Of a stretch of DNA of 49,290 bases, positions 1 through 11,571 are shown one piece after another. Numbering within the stretch: the first letter of the stretch is position 1; every line of letters starts with the position of its first letter. Made by a program: the position numbers and the translations under genes. This stretch comes from Neoechinorhynchus agilis (taxonomy: Eukaryota > Acanthocephala): positions 1 through 49,290 of the forward strand of contig JBMGUZ010000015.1 of assembly GCA_051530055.1 (NCBI GenBank), in the 5' to 3' direction. Below the pieces are notes generated by a model. It ran no database searches. It saw nothing but the letters and a program-made list of their open reading frames with translations, and was not told the origin of the DNA.

Positions 1-3000
1 CTCAATGTTTAACTACTTAGCAAGTAAGTAAGGTAATGAAAATGGACGTTTGCATTATTTCTAAGAGTATAGAGTTGTAGTCCGTAAGCTGTTGATTAAA
101 ATAGAAAGCCAAGTTGTGCATTCGCATTCTGCATAAACTTTATAAGATAATCTCCCGTGCAGTATAGGAAGTGCAAATTGATGCATTTCGGGTCACAAAA
201 AGCACAATTATTGTTGCCAATAGGCCTCAATGTTTAACTACTTAGCAAGTAAGTTAGGTACTAAACTCGTCGTTTCCTATAGATCAATAAAAATGGACGT
301 TTGCGTTATTTCTAAGAATATCGAGTTGTAGTCCGTAAGCTGTTGATTAAAATAGAAATCCAAGTGGCACTTTAGCATTCTGCATAAACTTTATGAGATA
401 ATCTCCCGTGCAGTATAGGAAGTGCAAATTGATGCATTTCGGGTCCCAAAAAGCACTATTGTTGTTGCCTATAGGCCTCAATGTTTAACTACTTAGCAAG
501 TAAGTAAGGTACTAAACTCGTCGTTTCCAACAGATCAAATAAAATGGACGTTTGCATTATTTCTAAGAGTATAGAGTTGTAGTCCGTAAGCTGTTGATTA
601 AAATAGAAAGCCAAGTTGTGCATTCGCATTCTGCATAAACTTTATAAGATAATCTCCCGTGCAGTATAGGAAGTGCATATTGATTCATTTCAGGTCCCAA
701 AAAGCACTATTTTTGTATCCTTTAGGCCTCAATGTTTAACTACTTGGCAAGTAAGTAAGGTACTAAACTCGTCGTTTCCTATAGATCAATGAAAATGGAC
801 GTTTGCATTATTTCTAAGAGTATAGAGTTGTAGTCCGTAAGCTGTTGATTAAAATAGAAAGCCAAGTGGCGCATTCGCATTCTCCATAAACCTTATAGGA
901 TAATCTCCCGTGCAGTATTGGAAGTGCAAATTGATGCATTTCGGGTCACAAAAAGCACAATTATTGTTGCCAATAGGCCTCAATGTTTAACTACTTAGCA
1001 AGTAACTAAGGTACTAAACTCGTCGTTTCCTATAGATCAATGAAAATGGACGTTTGCATTATTTCTAAGAATATCAAGTTGTAGTCCGTAAGCTGTTGAT
1101 TAAAATAGAAATCCAAGTGGCACTTTAGCATTCTGCATAAACTTTATGAGATAATCTCCCGTGCAGTATAGGAAGTGCAAATTGATGCATTTCGGGTCCC
1201 AAAAAGCACTATTGTTGTTGCCTATAGGCCTCAATGTTTAACTACTTAGCAAGTAAGTTAGGTACTAAACTCGTCGTTTCCTATAGATCAATAAAAATGG
1301 ACGTTTGCGTTATTTCTAAGAATATCGAGTTGTAGTCCGTAAGCTGTTTATTAAAATAGAAAGCCAAGTGACACTTTAGCATTCTCCATAAACCCTATAA
1401 GATAATCTCCCGTGCAGTATAGGAAGTGCAAATTGATGCATTTCGGGTCCCAAAAAGCACTATTTTTGTATCCTTTAGGCCTCAATGTTTAACTACTTGG
1501 CAAGCAAGTAAGGTACTAAACTCGCCGTTTCCTATAGATCAATGAAAATGGACGTTTGCGTTATTTCCAAGAATATCGAGTTGTAGTCCGTAAGCTGTTG
1601 ATTAAAATAGAAATCCAAGTGGCACTTTGGCATTCTGCATAAACTTTATAAGATAATCTCCTGGGCAGTATAGGAAATGAATATTGATGCATTTCGTGTC
1701 CCAAAAAGCACTATTGTTGTTGCCTATAGGCCTCAATGTTTAACTACTTAGCAAGTAAGTAAGGTACTAAACTCGTTTCCTATAGATCAATGAAAATGGA
1801 CGTTTGCATTATTTCTAAGAGTATAGAGTTGTAGTCCGTAAGCTGTTGATTAAAATAGAAAGCCAAGTGGCGCATTCGCATTCTCCATAAACCCTATAAG
1901 ATAATCTCCCGTGCAGTATAGGAAGTGCAAATTGATGCATTTCGGGTCCCAAAAAGCACTATTTTTGTATCCTTTAGGCCTCAATGTTTAACTACTTGGC
2001 AAGCAAGTAAGGTACTAAACTCGCTGTTTCCTATAGATCAATGAAAATGGACGTTTGCGTTATTTCTAAGAATATCGAGTTGTAGTCCGTAAGCTGTTGA
2101 TTAAAATTGAAACCCAAGTGGCACTTTAGCAATCTGCATAAACTTTATAAGATAATCTCATGTGGAGTATAGGAAGTGCATATCGATACATTTCGTGTCC
2201 AAAAAAGCACTATTGTTGTTGCCTATAGGCCTCAATGTTTCACTACTTTGCAAGTAAGTAAGGTACTAAACTCGCCGTTTCCTATAGATCAATGAAAATG
2301 GACGTTTGCATTATTTCTAAGAATATCGAGTTGTAGTCCGTAAGCTGTTGATTAAAATAGAAAGCCAAGTGGCACTTTAGCATTCTGCATAAAATTTATA
2401 AGATAATCTCCCGTGCAATATAGGAAGTTCATATTGATGCATTTCGTATCCACAAAAACCTTTATTGTTGTTGCCTATAAGCCTCAATGTTTAACTACTT
2501 AGCAAGAAAGTTACTAAACTCGTCGTTTCCTATAGATCAATGAAAATGGACCTTTGCGTTATTTCCAAGAATATCGAGTTGTAGTCCGTAAGCTGTTGAT
2601 TAAAATAGAAATCCAAGTGGCACTTTGGCATTCTCCATAAACCCTATAAGATAATCTCCCGTGCAGTATAGGAAGTGCATATTGATGCATTTCGTGCCCC
2701 AAAAAGCACTATTGTTGTTGCCAATAGGCCTCAATGTTTAACTACTTAGCAAGTAAGTTAGGTACTAAACTCGCCGTTTCCTATAGATCAATGAAAATGG
2801 ACGTTTGCATTATTTCTAAGAGTATAGAGTTGTAGTCCGTAAGCTGTTGATTAAAATAGAAAGCCAAGTGGCGCATTCGCATTCTCCATAAACCCTATAA
2901 GATAATCTCCCTTGCAGTATAGGAAGTGCAAATTGATGCATTTCGGGTCCCAAAAAGCACTATTTTTGTATCCTTTAGGCCTCAATGTTTAACTACTTGG

Positions 3001-3020
3001 CAAGCAAGTAAGGTACTAAA
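1..3020. repeat. Tandem satellite, ~250-bp unit, about 12 copies
   Basis: The phrase GCCTCAATGTTTAACTACTT recurs near 225, 475, 725, 976, 1226, 1479, 1728, 1976 and onward, giving a unit of about 250 bp. Copies differ by a few percent and fall into subtypes, for example monomers ending in a TTTTTGTATCCTTTAGG variant near 715, 1465, 1965 and 2965. This suggests multi-monomer duplication. The same satellite recurs at 10310-10810, 26605-26835 and 34195-35265, always at the edge of a gene-block copy. No gene is visible; short ORFs here are satellite translations. Confidence 0.95.
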
Positions 3021-3039
3021 CTCGTCACGGTTGGAGATT

Positions 3040-3575
3040 CTATTGAATTTCTTTGGAATTGTCGTGGTTAGGGAATTTTCTATGATTAAGGTTAGGGAGG
3101 ACGTTGCCAAGGAAGGGTCATTTGTTTTGTCAGAGTGGGACGTGTGATTCATAGAATCGAACAATTTTATAAAATTTTGGATGTGATGATCACGTTTATT
3201 CCAGACGGTTAAACGGGGAGATTTTAAACGCTGAGGTGGGGTTGAGGGAGTGATAAGAGCAAAAGAATCAGATCAGCGTTCGCGTGTGGGGGAGGGAGTT
3301 TAAGGGCGGAATAGTGGGCGTTGATATTTGTGAACACTTTGTCGAGGTGAGCGTCAAGACGAGTTGGGAAATTAATAAGTTGACGCAACTCGGAGAATGG
3401 TAGAGGAAGAAATAGATCATTGAAGTCCCCTGCAATTTAGAAATGGTGTAAATTTGCAGAGTTTATGAGTTCCATCATGGAAACCAGTTTATGTAAAGAG
3501 GACTCAGGACGAGAGGCAGGAGGGCGATAGATACCAGCAATGGTGAATTCTCTAATGCCATTTACGTTGCACCGT
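3040..3575 (-). mobile_element. LINE apurinic-type endonuclease fragment (arm A)
   Basis: The minus-strand translation carries endonuclease landmarks of CR1/L2-type LINEs in order: a YRPP-like segment, GDFN, an LD..FTN segment and SDH. Only this N-terminal endonuclease part of a LINE ORF2 is present; the reverse transcriptase next to it belongs to another family. It is broken by at least one stop or frame change. It is shared with arm B, so it was in the block before the block was inverted and duplicated. Confidence 0.72.
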
Positions 3576-3588
3576 AGGTATAAGCCCG

Positions 3589-4570
3589 TCAAATAGAATT
3601 AGACTCCGCAAGGGATCTAAAATACACAACAGCAGTCCTGTTATGCGGGCAATTCGCGTCTCTTAAAATCAGGTCATCGTATGCACGACAGTTCCCTTTG
3701 CCTTTACGATACAATGTCGTTGGCTTCCAGAAAAGGAACTCTTGCACGACCTGTGGGCAAGATGCCTCGGACCGAATTATATTGGCCTTGAACTGCAGTC
3801 GTCTGTGGCGCAAATATTTACTGGGCGGTTGGACTCCGGCTCCCTTATACAGTGCTTTGTTGGTCACTTTACTGACCATCTGAGCTTGAACGCCGCACGT
3901 AAGAGAGATGAATGATTTTGGTCCAACTTCATCGTCGCCGTTGGTGACAGTGTCCAGGTCTCTGCATTGTAGTAGAGAATGCTCTCAATTAGAGTCCTGA
4001 ACAGTTTCGAACGGAGTTCGTCTGGCAAAGACTCACTGTCAAACAGTGGCTTAAGTTGCCCCATTGCTCTCCAAGCTATAGCTCTCCATCGGCTGACATC
4101 CGCACTCACCTCAGGAACGACAGCTCCCAGATAGACATACCGCTCGATCTGTTTTAATTGCTCAACGCCATTCGGCCCTTCGCCAGGGACTGTATGCGCG
4201 ACATGCGGAATCGTCTTTTTCGAGTTGATGGTCATACTAATCATATTCGCCCTCTCGCACAGTCTATTTAGTATGCGTTGAGCTCCTTCGACTGTTGAGG
4301 ACATCAACATGATGTCGTCGGCATATGCCATGTAGGAGGCGTGTATCTCAGGATACCTGCGACCTCTTTTCCTCAACCGAAGAAATCCATCGTCATCATT
4401 CGATAGTGCCCATCTCATTACCCAATCAATCACCAAGATGAAGAGGAAAGGAGCCAGGAGCTGAAAAGTGGATTGCGATGAATTCTCGATCGGGGTTTCG
4501 CCGATGTGAAAGATTGCCGTTCGTAGATTGAGACCATCTTCCTGGGCGGACCTCGCGCTATGTATGGAAG
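3589..4570 (-). mobile_element. Non-LTR retrotransposon reverse transcriptase fragment (arm A)
   Basis: The minus-strand ORF at 4436-3864 has the RT catalytic segment YADDIMLMS, preceded by APFLF-type sequence, and then SKKT and YLGAVVP, typical of RTE-like LINE reverse transcriptases. A second frame (3879-3589) continues with the family's C-terminal region (thumb and tail: LRHRRLQF, LFWKP), so there is one frame change between them near 3870. The 5' part of the element is absent. Arm B has the same fragment with a few substitutions. Confidence 0.82.
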
Positions 4571-5467
4571 GAAGAGTAACCGGGAATAAAACGGCTGAAT
4601 CGCTAGATTAAGTAATCAAACGTATTTCAGCATGTCATGACCTGTAAGTTTAGCATCTTTTATGAGCTCTCAGAAACAGGGAAGAGTTAAAATTCATAAG
4701 AAGATTTAGTAAAGTCTCATTCTAGCTTTGGAGATACAATCGCTAAATGTGTTAAAAAAACACGGTATTGTGGAGTATGTTTAGAAATTAAATAATGAAT
4801 CATTCAAGAAGATTCCGATTACCTGTAATGTTAATTGAATTTTTGAAACGAATTTTATATCAATCAGCGTTCCAATGATCATCTTCGTCAATTTTAGGAT
4901 TAGCCGTACACTTTCTCGAACAGGACTCAAAGAGAGTCGGTTAGTCGTACAATGGAAGGTGGAAGGGGATAATGATATAAAATTGGAAAACTTGGAGAGA
5001 CATTTACAATTTGATGGAGCAAAATAGGAAACTACGCGTGACGGTGGACAACTAAAAAGTAGATATTGGAGCCTGATTTATTCATATGATAGAAAAATTT
5101 AAGGGCATTTCGCCAATAGAAAAGAGTTGATTCTTAAGCCGGTTGTTGGGGCAGATAGGGGATAACGTTGGGGAAGGGATTGTTTCTCGTAAGCGAATTT
5201 GCAGTAAAGTTGAAAGAGTCACCTAAACCCTCAAGAGATGAAAGTGGTTAAGTGAAACTTTCTTACCTTTAATGTTTCCACAACAAAACATCCTATCAAA
5301 TAATATTAAGACAAAAATAAGCGAATGCGACCTGCAGCCTGTGTATTTCACTCAAATCCAGGAACAGCGGGCGCAATGCCATATTCTTTGAGAGAAAGAT
5401 AGATTGCGGGGGGAATGCAATGTACAGCGAGAAAATTATTAACGATTTTAATCAAGACTTTATGAGT
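4571..5467. other. No recognised gene (arm A)
   Basis: This AT-rich stretch lies between the RT fragment and the 128-codon ORF. It has no long ORF, RNA gene or repeat that I recognise. It is conserved in arm B (about 31746-32640), which is expected from the palindrome and does not by itself argue for function. Confidence 0.6.
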
Positions 5468-5854
5468 CTAAAAGGGGCGCTCTAGGTTTCCCTGCTGGAT
5501 TTCAACTACATTAAATGCTGGGTAGCCAACTCGATGCTGTACACTCCACGTTATTTTTAAAACCATCGGTAACGAAAATTCCAGTTGAACATAGATCGTA
5601 CTTTTATAAATAAAGTTGTTATTGATGTTCGAATAATCGGTTTCGAAACCGGTTGAACCATCGGAAGTGAAATCAGAAATGTCCGTCTTAGCTTCGTTTT
5701 TATCCTCGTTAGATCTGATATTTGTCTTTCCTTCAAATTTCCCCATGAATTCTGCTCTCGTTTTCTGCTGCTCCGTTGTTTCCGTCGCCAACATTTTTCC
5801 TTCAGATTTATTTCTCAGGACCACTATTCGTTTTCGAGATTTAAATTTTTTCAT
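5468..5854 (-). CDS. Hypothetical basic 128-residue protein (arm A)
   Basis: This ORF starts with MKKFKSRKRIVVLRNKSEGK, a strongly basic N-terminus that could act as a nuclear localisation signal. A charged middle follows, then a hydrophobic, beta-rich C-terminal third (YVQLEFSLPMVLKITW). I do not recognise a family. It lies 81 bases downstream of the helical-repeat gene, on the same strand, so it could be a 3' exon of that gene or a separate gene. It is kept open in both arms with very few substitutions. Since the arms are almost identical, that is weak evidence for coding. Confidence 0.42.
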   Translation of the reverse strand: MKKFKSRKRIVVLRNKSEGKMLATETTEQQKTRAEFMGKFEGKTNIRSNEDKNEAKTDISDFTSDGSTGFETDYSNINNNFIYKSTIYVQLEFSLPMVLKITWSVQHRVGYPAFNVVEIQQGNLERPF

Positions 5855-5935
5855 TCATATCAGCCGCCATTTATTTTCTTCAACAATTTTTCAATCAGTC
5901 TTTTGTGCCGAATATTTAAAGGATTCACACGAACT

Positions 5936-7189
5936 TTAGTTAGGATGCAAATTGTAGTTCCGAATTTCACTCAACGCTATTTCACGTTTAATCATCGCGC
6001 TGAGTATCCGCTTTGGCATCGCGTGGTTCCGCACAGTGAACTTCTCGTCCAAGATGCTTTTTAAACGATCACAGAGTTCCTTGGTACTCAAGTTCATATC
6101 AACTGAAGGCTTTGATGATTTTCTTTTTGAAGTGGATTCATTCGGTGATTTGTCTTTCAATCGTGATCCTGATTTATTTTCCGTCGTAGTATTGGACATT
6201 TCTGTAGGTTGCCGATTAAAGATTCCCACGATCCTTTTTCCGATTTCATCGATAATGTCGATTAGCGGTTCGTTTTCCTCGTTGCTGCCCATGTTATGGA
6301 GAATGGCTATGAGATCGGAATCTTTGATTTCATCCGCGGTCATCGCTAATTCCGAAATCTCGGAAAGTACATCGTCCACCAGTTCGAAGATTTTCGTTGC
6401 GTATTGAGAATCCAACAAAGACTTTAATAATTTAATCTCCTTAGTTAAAAGAGAAGGCGGCATCAATTGTTTGGATTCTGAAATCTGTTGACTGTGAACG
6501 TTTTCGACGTTACGAAGTCCCATTTCTCCTTTTTTATCGCTATTGATACTCTTCGGCGATTCTGTTTCTTTGTCCGAAATTGCATTAGAATTCCTATCAC
6601 TAGAACCAGTACCTGATATTTCGGGTTCTAATTCTTTTGTTTTATTTAATTTGGGTTTCGTCGCTCGTCGTTCTTTAAATCGTTTTTGATCAAAAGCCTC
6701 CTTGATCTTCATACCAACTTGGTTTAAGAGTTTGTTGAGTGGAGCATTATCTTTGTTGTCGAACATCTCTCCAAGAACATCTATCAATCCGAATTGAAGA
6801 ATTTCGAATTTCATTAAGGATGCTCCTTACTAAATCAAAATTCATAACTTTGTGCTCACAGTACATAGTGATCAAGAGTCTCTGACGGAGAGGTGTTGAA
6901 TCCGTTCGCTAAATTTTTGTTTTCTCCTTACCTCGAATGGAAGATGACAGCCTCTTTCTTGAAATTTCTTTACAGCTCCCGTCTTCAAAACTAAGTTTAG
7001 ATTTCGTTTTTATCGAACTTTTTGACTGCTCTTCAATCTCAACATCAAACTTAGAGTGAACACCGGACTTTGTATGAGATTTATCATCGGTATTTTTACC
7101 TTTTTTCATGCCAGGCGTTACTTTAATTTTGGCTGCTACGTCCTTAATAAGATTGTCAAGTTCCCCGTTTTCTTTGTTTTGTTTCTGAA
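5936..7189 (-). CDS. Hypothetical helical-repeat protein, two visible exons (arm A)
   Basis: Two ORFs (7217-6909 and 6814-5936) are best joined by an intron at 6931-6826 (106 nt, GTAAGG...TAAG). The join keeps frame and runs into the MKFEILQFG segment. The joined product is about 380 residues, but its 5' exon(s) are not identified; a likely acceptor is near 7190. Three copies of one ~20-residue helix motif link the two exons: NKENGELDNLIKDVAAKI, NKDNAPLNKLLNQVGMKI and NEENEPLIDIIDEIGKRI. S/K/E-rich linkers separate them. No known family is recognised. A relative in arm B is nearly identical. It is 3' of, and co-oriented with, the PYM-like gene. Confidence 0.55.
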
Positions 7190-7217
7190 CAATAGCTGAC
7201 AAAAATAATATCAGCAA

Positions 7218-8205
7218 CTTAAAATTAGTTTGCTTCTATTCGTCTTATGATGCTTTAAAAATATTTATTATTGTGTTTTCTATAGAACTCATATTAATTT
7301 TTTCAGGATTTTAATGCTGGACAACAATAATACCAGGAATTGACCAAAATCATAAGACAAATGTCCACTTCGCCATTCAGCAATTACTGAAAGTACTTTA
7401 AAAATAATCCCGTTCAATGTCTTATTTGTTGCACCAAGGTAAAAGGTTTTTGTCTTTACTCTTTTTAATTTGAAGACATTTTTTCATTTGGAATATCTTG
7501 AAAACATTCTTTGTCATGGAATGATTTGTTACTCTGTAATTTGATTTCAGGTTCACAAAAAGTTGCTGGTGGATAACTATGAATCCTGACAGTTTTGATA
7601 GTCAAAAAATAACTGACCAGAAGCTTCAAAAAATATACATCCCCGATGTGAAGAAAATGTGACTTGTTCTCTCTTTAAATTCCATTTAACATAATTATGT
7701 TTTGAAAAAAATTTGGAAATGAAAGGCTTTCCGAAACACAAATTCGTTAATCCTTTGATTTATGCGGTGATCACAATTGCTTATGAAATAACACTCGAGA
7801 TGTTTTAAATTTGAAGCTATGTATTTTTAACCTTTTTTAGTCTTCCCAATATCTGTAAGTAAATATTTATTTGAATTCATTTTATTCAATAAATATTCCT
7901 ATTTTTTCGCTAAATCCTAAACAAAACAAACTTGTATAAATTTTTAACGCTCCAGAATAATAAATCATTTTTTAAATCTTAAGTGCCCACAAATACCCCT
8001 AAAATTATTTGTTTAATAGGCGACAAGTGAAAATCAATGCCCATTTGAAACACTTGATTTTTATTTTTTATTTAAGCACATCAAAAAACAGTGACAGTTT
8101 GTTCGATCACTCTTCATTTTTTATAAACTTTTCATTTTCGCAAATTTCGATATTCCCATTTTGAGCATCCTGGTTTATTTTCCTGCCGAGTTAATCGTTT
8201 CTTCT
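7218..8205. other. Intergenic or intronic stretch (arm A)
   Basis: This is AT-rich sequence 3' of the PYM-like gene and 5' of the visible exons of the helical-repeat gene. It should hold that gene's missing first exon(s) or promoter, but I cannot place them. Arm B has the same sequence with small indels, for example about 24 bases present near 29590 and absent here. A diverged relic of part of it is found at 38960-39095. Confidence 0.6.
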
Positions 8206-9828
8206 TTAGTTCTGTTCATCTGAATTATTTTCACTGTCTTTATCTTCTTTATCATTTACAATGGTGACAGCTTCAATATGCACTTTACTATTGGCCAATG
8301 ACTTCATAATAAAGGCCATGTCTTTGTTATTAGTGTTCAGTGTATCGGCATTCAATTTTAAGATCTCCATATCATCATCGCCCATTAGAAACTCTTCCAT
8401 AAAGGTTTCATCGCCGATATCCTGCCATTGTTCGTCGTTGTGGCAGGTAAACCATTCAGGAATTTTCTGTTCCTTTTCGGGCTTTTGGATAACAATAGTA
8501 AATTTTTCCGGAATCGGCGGCATCTCTTCCTCACGTTCCAACGCAAAGACAACGTCTTCGATATCTTCTATATCGCCGGGCTCTCCTTCAACTTTGTTGT
8601 TTTTTATGTAATCCCTTTGAGCGGGACGCAGATAAGTCCATAAATAACTGGGAATATTTGAATTATCTCGATGTCGTGGCCGCAAAGAAGAATTCTTAAT
8701 TCCGCCCTTTGTATATTTTCGAAGTTCACTGTTTGTTTGGTCGTCGGCGCGGATGCTCAATTCCACAATGACTGGGACCTTTTCCTCATGGTCGCCGTTT
8801 TTCCGGTTGATATATAGTTTAGTCGAGAGAAGATGATCTTTTTTCGGCTGGGTTTTTAAAGCTTCTCCCTCATCAATTGGTTTATCCGCCTCAAAGGTGT
8901 GATTGGGTGCATTAAATGTATTTGGGATCCTTTGTAGTTGATGTGGCAGCAGAAATCCCGAAGGAAATTGATTAACACCGGTTGCGCCGCACCCTAATCC
9001 ATAAGCCGCATTGGGTTGATTTAATGGATAAATTTGTCCAACTTGATTCCCCAAAGATAATGCCTGCATATTGGCCATAAGTTGAGGCATTGGCTGTATT
9101 GTTTGTCCAAAAGGTAATTGGGTGAATCGTTGGGCCGGGAAGCCACCAATCACGTTAACATTTTGTATGCCGCCGAAATTGATCGATTGGCCGATAGCAG
9201 TATTGGTTGTTGTTTGTGGTTGTTGTAGCGTGGGATTTTGGTGATTCTGGACGAATTGAGCCCTATGGCTCCCTGAGTCGTTGAAGTGTCCCGCTGTGTT
9301 TATAGCACTATTAAGTGTCGCAGTTTGAAATCTTGAAGTGGACTCTTCTTCGTGCCCATTTCCGCGAGGCGAATTTAATTGGAGAGCTCTCTGTACGCTT
9401 CTGGCACGATTTTGATAATTTGCACCTTCTACATTTGTGCCACTATTTCCAGAATTTTTGTTTTGGTGTCCGGACCGAAATACCGAGTATGTTGCACTGT
9501 TGCTCCTCGAAAGTTCATTTTTGCTTCGATCGGGTTGATAGCGAGCGAGAGGGGCCGATCCACGAGAATTTCTATTTGCATAGTTAATTTGATTCGGTCT
9601 TGGAACACTCCTGGTTCGGTTTGATCTTTGCTGCGATTCATGATTTAAATTTTCATTTATAGTGGCATTTGAGCTTATAGTATTATTTGAGCGCTGTTGC
9701 TCATTGTTAATTCTGGCCGGTCGGAAGACGATCCTTTCTGTCCAAGTTCCATCGCTTCGTAGGTAACTAGGAATGTAGTATTCCCCAGTTCTTGGATCGA
9801 TTCTCAATTGGGGTCTTTTGTCCGACAT
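8206..9828 (-). CDS. PYM/WIBG-like N-terminal motif protein, copy A
   Basis: This is an intronless ORF of 540 codons. Residues 15-29 (GEYYIP then RSDGTW) resemble the N-terminal Mago-binding segment of PYM/WIBG (typically G-x-Y-I-P followed by RPDGTW). In known PYM proteins that segment binds the Mago-Y14 dimer and helps recycle exon-junction complexes. The rest does not look like PYM: residues ~40-320 are N/Q/S-rich and low in complexity, ~330-440 is mixed charged, and the C-terminus is acidic (EDIEDVVFALEREEEMPP, then MEEFLMGDDDMEI). I infer only that it may contact Mago or an RNP; the motif is short. Stop is TAA, created by a 21-nt deletion relative to copies B and C. The start is the first ATG after the conserved promoter, identical in B and C. 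Confidence 0.82.
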   Translation of the reverse strand: MSDKRPQLRIDPRTGEYYIPSYLRSDGTWTERIVFRPARINNEQQRSNNTISSNATINENLNHESQQRSNRTRSVPRPNQINYANRNSRGSAPLARYQPDRSKNELSRSNSATYSVFRSGHQNKNSGNSGTNVEGANYQNRARSVQRALQLNSPRGNGHEEESTSRFQTATLNSAINTAGHFNDSGSHRAQFVQNHQNPTLQQPQTTTNTAIGQSINFGGIQNVNVIGGFPAQRFTQLPFGQTIQPMPQLMANMQALSLGNQVGQIYPLNQPNAAYGLGCGATGVNQFPSGFLLPHQLQRIPNTFNAPNHTFEADKPIDEGEALKTQPKKDHLLSTKLYINRKNGDHEEKVPVIVELSIRADDQTNSELRKYTKGGIKNSSLRPRHRDNSNIPSYLWTYLRPAQRDYIKNNKVEGEPGDIEDIEDVVFALEREEEMPPIPEKFTIVIQKPEKEQKIPEWFTCHNDEQWQDIGDETFMEEFLMGDDDMEILKLNADTLNTNNKDMAFIMKSLANSKVHIEAVTIVNDKEDKDSENNSDEQN

Positions 9829-10310
9829 TTGTGCAAGTTAAAATGATTTGCAAAGGTGATCGCGTTTGTTGCCGTTGAATAGATGTTCGTTTAAGGAAGC
9901 GATCAGATCGTTAAATATTAGTAGATTATAGTAATGACCCGATGTAGAAAGTTGAGTTTAAGAACGTAGCTGTTTAGGTCGTTAGCACGATATGCCAAGA
10001 TATTAGCGATGTATACAATTCGGGTTCAATGGTATGATAAATAGGCTCCCACAGTGCGTTGCGCAACCAATCAGCGCGATTCACTACACTCAATAAATTT
10101 GTGCAACCAATCATATCGCGAGATCAAGAAGCCGACATTGATGTAATGCAGATAGGCATCACTAATCAAACAGATTAATTATAATTAAAGTACTTAAAAA
10201 TCCTTGATTTTCAAAGGCTTTAATGAACTAAACAAAGAACCCATTGCTTTTAATTACTTTACATTACGCGTTAACGCCCATGCTTTTGTTGTTACTTCCG
10301 AAACCAATTT
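9829..10310 (-). promoter_or_regulatory. Promoter region of PYM-like copy A with two CCAAT boxes
   Basis: Two CCAAT boxes lie at 10067-10071 and 10107-10111, 40 bp apart, in near-identical contexts (GCAACCAATCA). They are followed toward the gene by a TATA-like CTATTTATCAT near 10043. The same arrangement precedes copies B and C and, more loosely, the decayed copy D. CCAAT pairs are classical NF-Y sites. That these are the active promoter elements is inferred from position and conservation only. Confidence 0.55.
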
Positions 10311-10810
10311 CCTGACGGATGCATTTCGGGTCCCAAAAAGCACTATTGTTGTTGACTTTAGGCCTCAATGTTTAACTACTTAGAAAGTAAGGTACTAAAC
10401 TCGTCGTTTCCAACAGATCAATGAAAATGGACGTTTGCATTATTTCTAAGAATATCAAGTTGTAGTCCGTAATCTGTTGATTAAAATAGAAAGCCAAGTG
10501 GTACTTTAGCATTCTGCATAAACTTTATAAGATAATCTCCCGTGCAGTATAGGAAGTGCAAATTGATGCATTTCGGGTCCCAAAAAGCACTATTGTTGTT
10601 GCCAATAGGCCTCAATGTTTAACTACTTAGCAAGTAAGTAAGCTACTAAATTCATCGTTTCCCATAGATCTATGAAAATGGATGTTTGCATTATTTCTAA
10701 GAATATCGAGTTGTAGTCCGTAAGCCGTGATTAAAATAGAAATCCAAGTGGTACTTTAGCGTCCTGCATAAACTTTATAAGATGATTTCCCGTGCAGTAT
10801 AGGAAGTGCA
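10310..10810. repeat. ~250-bp satellite, two monomers at the inner edge of arm A
   Basis: Two monomers of the family seen at 1-3020, in the same orientation. The monomer nearest the gene has the variant CTTAGAAAGTAAGGTAC, also found next to copies B and C. The second monomer (10570-10810) matches the one upstream of copy C (about 34790-35030), including rare variants such as a shortened GTAAGCCGTGATT. So arm A's inner edge resembles copy C more than copy B. The array ends sharply at about 10810. Confidence 0.93.
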
Positions 10811-11571
10811 CCACGTGTTATTATTTAAAAAATCTCCGTGTATGACTGTAGTATTTTTTTTCGAATCGTATGATCGAAGATGATAGGGTGTCTATCGCCT
10901 TCAAACGATCCCGGACATTTTTCGCTATCTGGAACAACGGAGGTCGCGGTTTTGTTGAGTGCTGAGATGCGATCTTTGCGCGTGGACTCCATCGCGGATC
11001 AACCCGGCATTGCACTACAACAAAAACTGGTATAGTTAAAAAGTAAAGAGAAAAACTTGATTGAGTGCTGAGATGCGGTGCTCGCATTGAGGCCGTCGCG
11101 GATCAACGCTGCATCGTTGAAGTCTCAGAGTTTCAATCTCGTTTTTGACGGTGGGATTAATGCGCCTTTCTTTGCGAAATCGCTGTGTGCATTATGTCAG
11201 CGTATTTTAGTGAAATAAGATAATTTGTTGATAAGTTCGTTTACGTAGGATTCTCGATGGTACATCGAATTGATCACCGGTGCACTTTAATTGACCTGGT
11301 TTAGTTCATGAAGTTCTCAAAATGAAAATCTAATCATCAACCTGCAGCAAAATTACCGTTTTTCGCGCATGTAATTAAAGAGAAAACTGTCAATGAGGAA
11401 AATGATGCGAAGACCACCTACGACCTTTGTGAAATGTCGATTTAACTTCTAAATTCCGTAGTTGACCGTTTCAACGTGAATGAAAAAGCCGTTTCGTTTT
11501 TTCCGATTAAATGCACGACAGAATTTTAGGTTAAAAATTATTTTTTGTACAATTTTCTCCATTTATAGACG
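10811..11571. other. Upstream region of Ku70 with a short direct repeat
   Basis: This single-copy sequence lies between the satellite and the Ku70 start. A ~58-bp direct repeat is present at about 10954-11011 and 11060-11117; both copies begin TTGAGTGCTGAGATGCG and contain TCGCGGATCAAC. It does not fold as a tRNA by eye. It may include the Ku70 promoter and 5' untranslated region; a possible acceptor (TTTATAG) lies just before the ATG at 11572. Confidence 0.5.

Larger units (their letters stand above)
3020..10570 (-). repeat. Arm A of a large inverted repeat
   Basis: This stretch is the reverse complement of about 26605-34200, in the same order with only scattered substitutions and small indels. 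The encoded 540-residue proteins differ at about 7 positions. The arm carries LINE pieces, a 128-codon ORF, a spliced helical-repeat gene, the PYM-like gene and its promoter. Both ends pass into the ~250-bp satellite. The spacer to the other arm is about 16 kb. The low divergence suggests either recent duplication or continuing gene conversion. Confidence 0.93.

Noticed and set aside
1-3020. CRISPR-like regular repeats
   Set aside because: The ~250-bp units are contiguous, without unique spacers, in an animal genome; this is satellite DNA.
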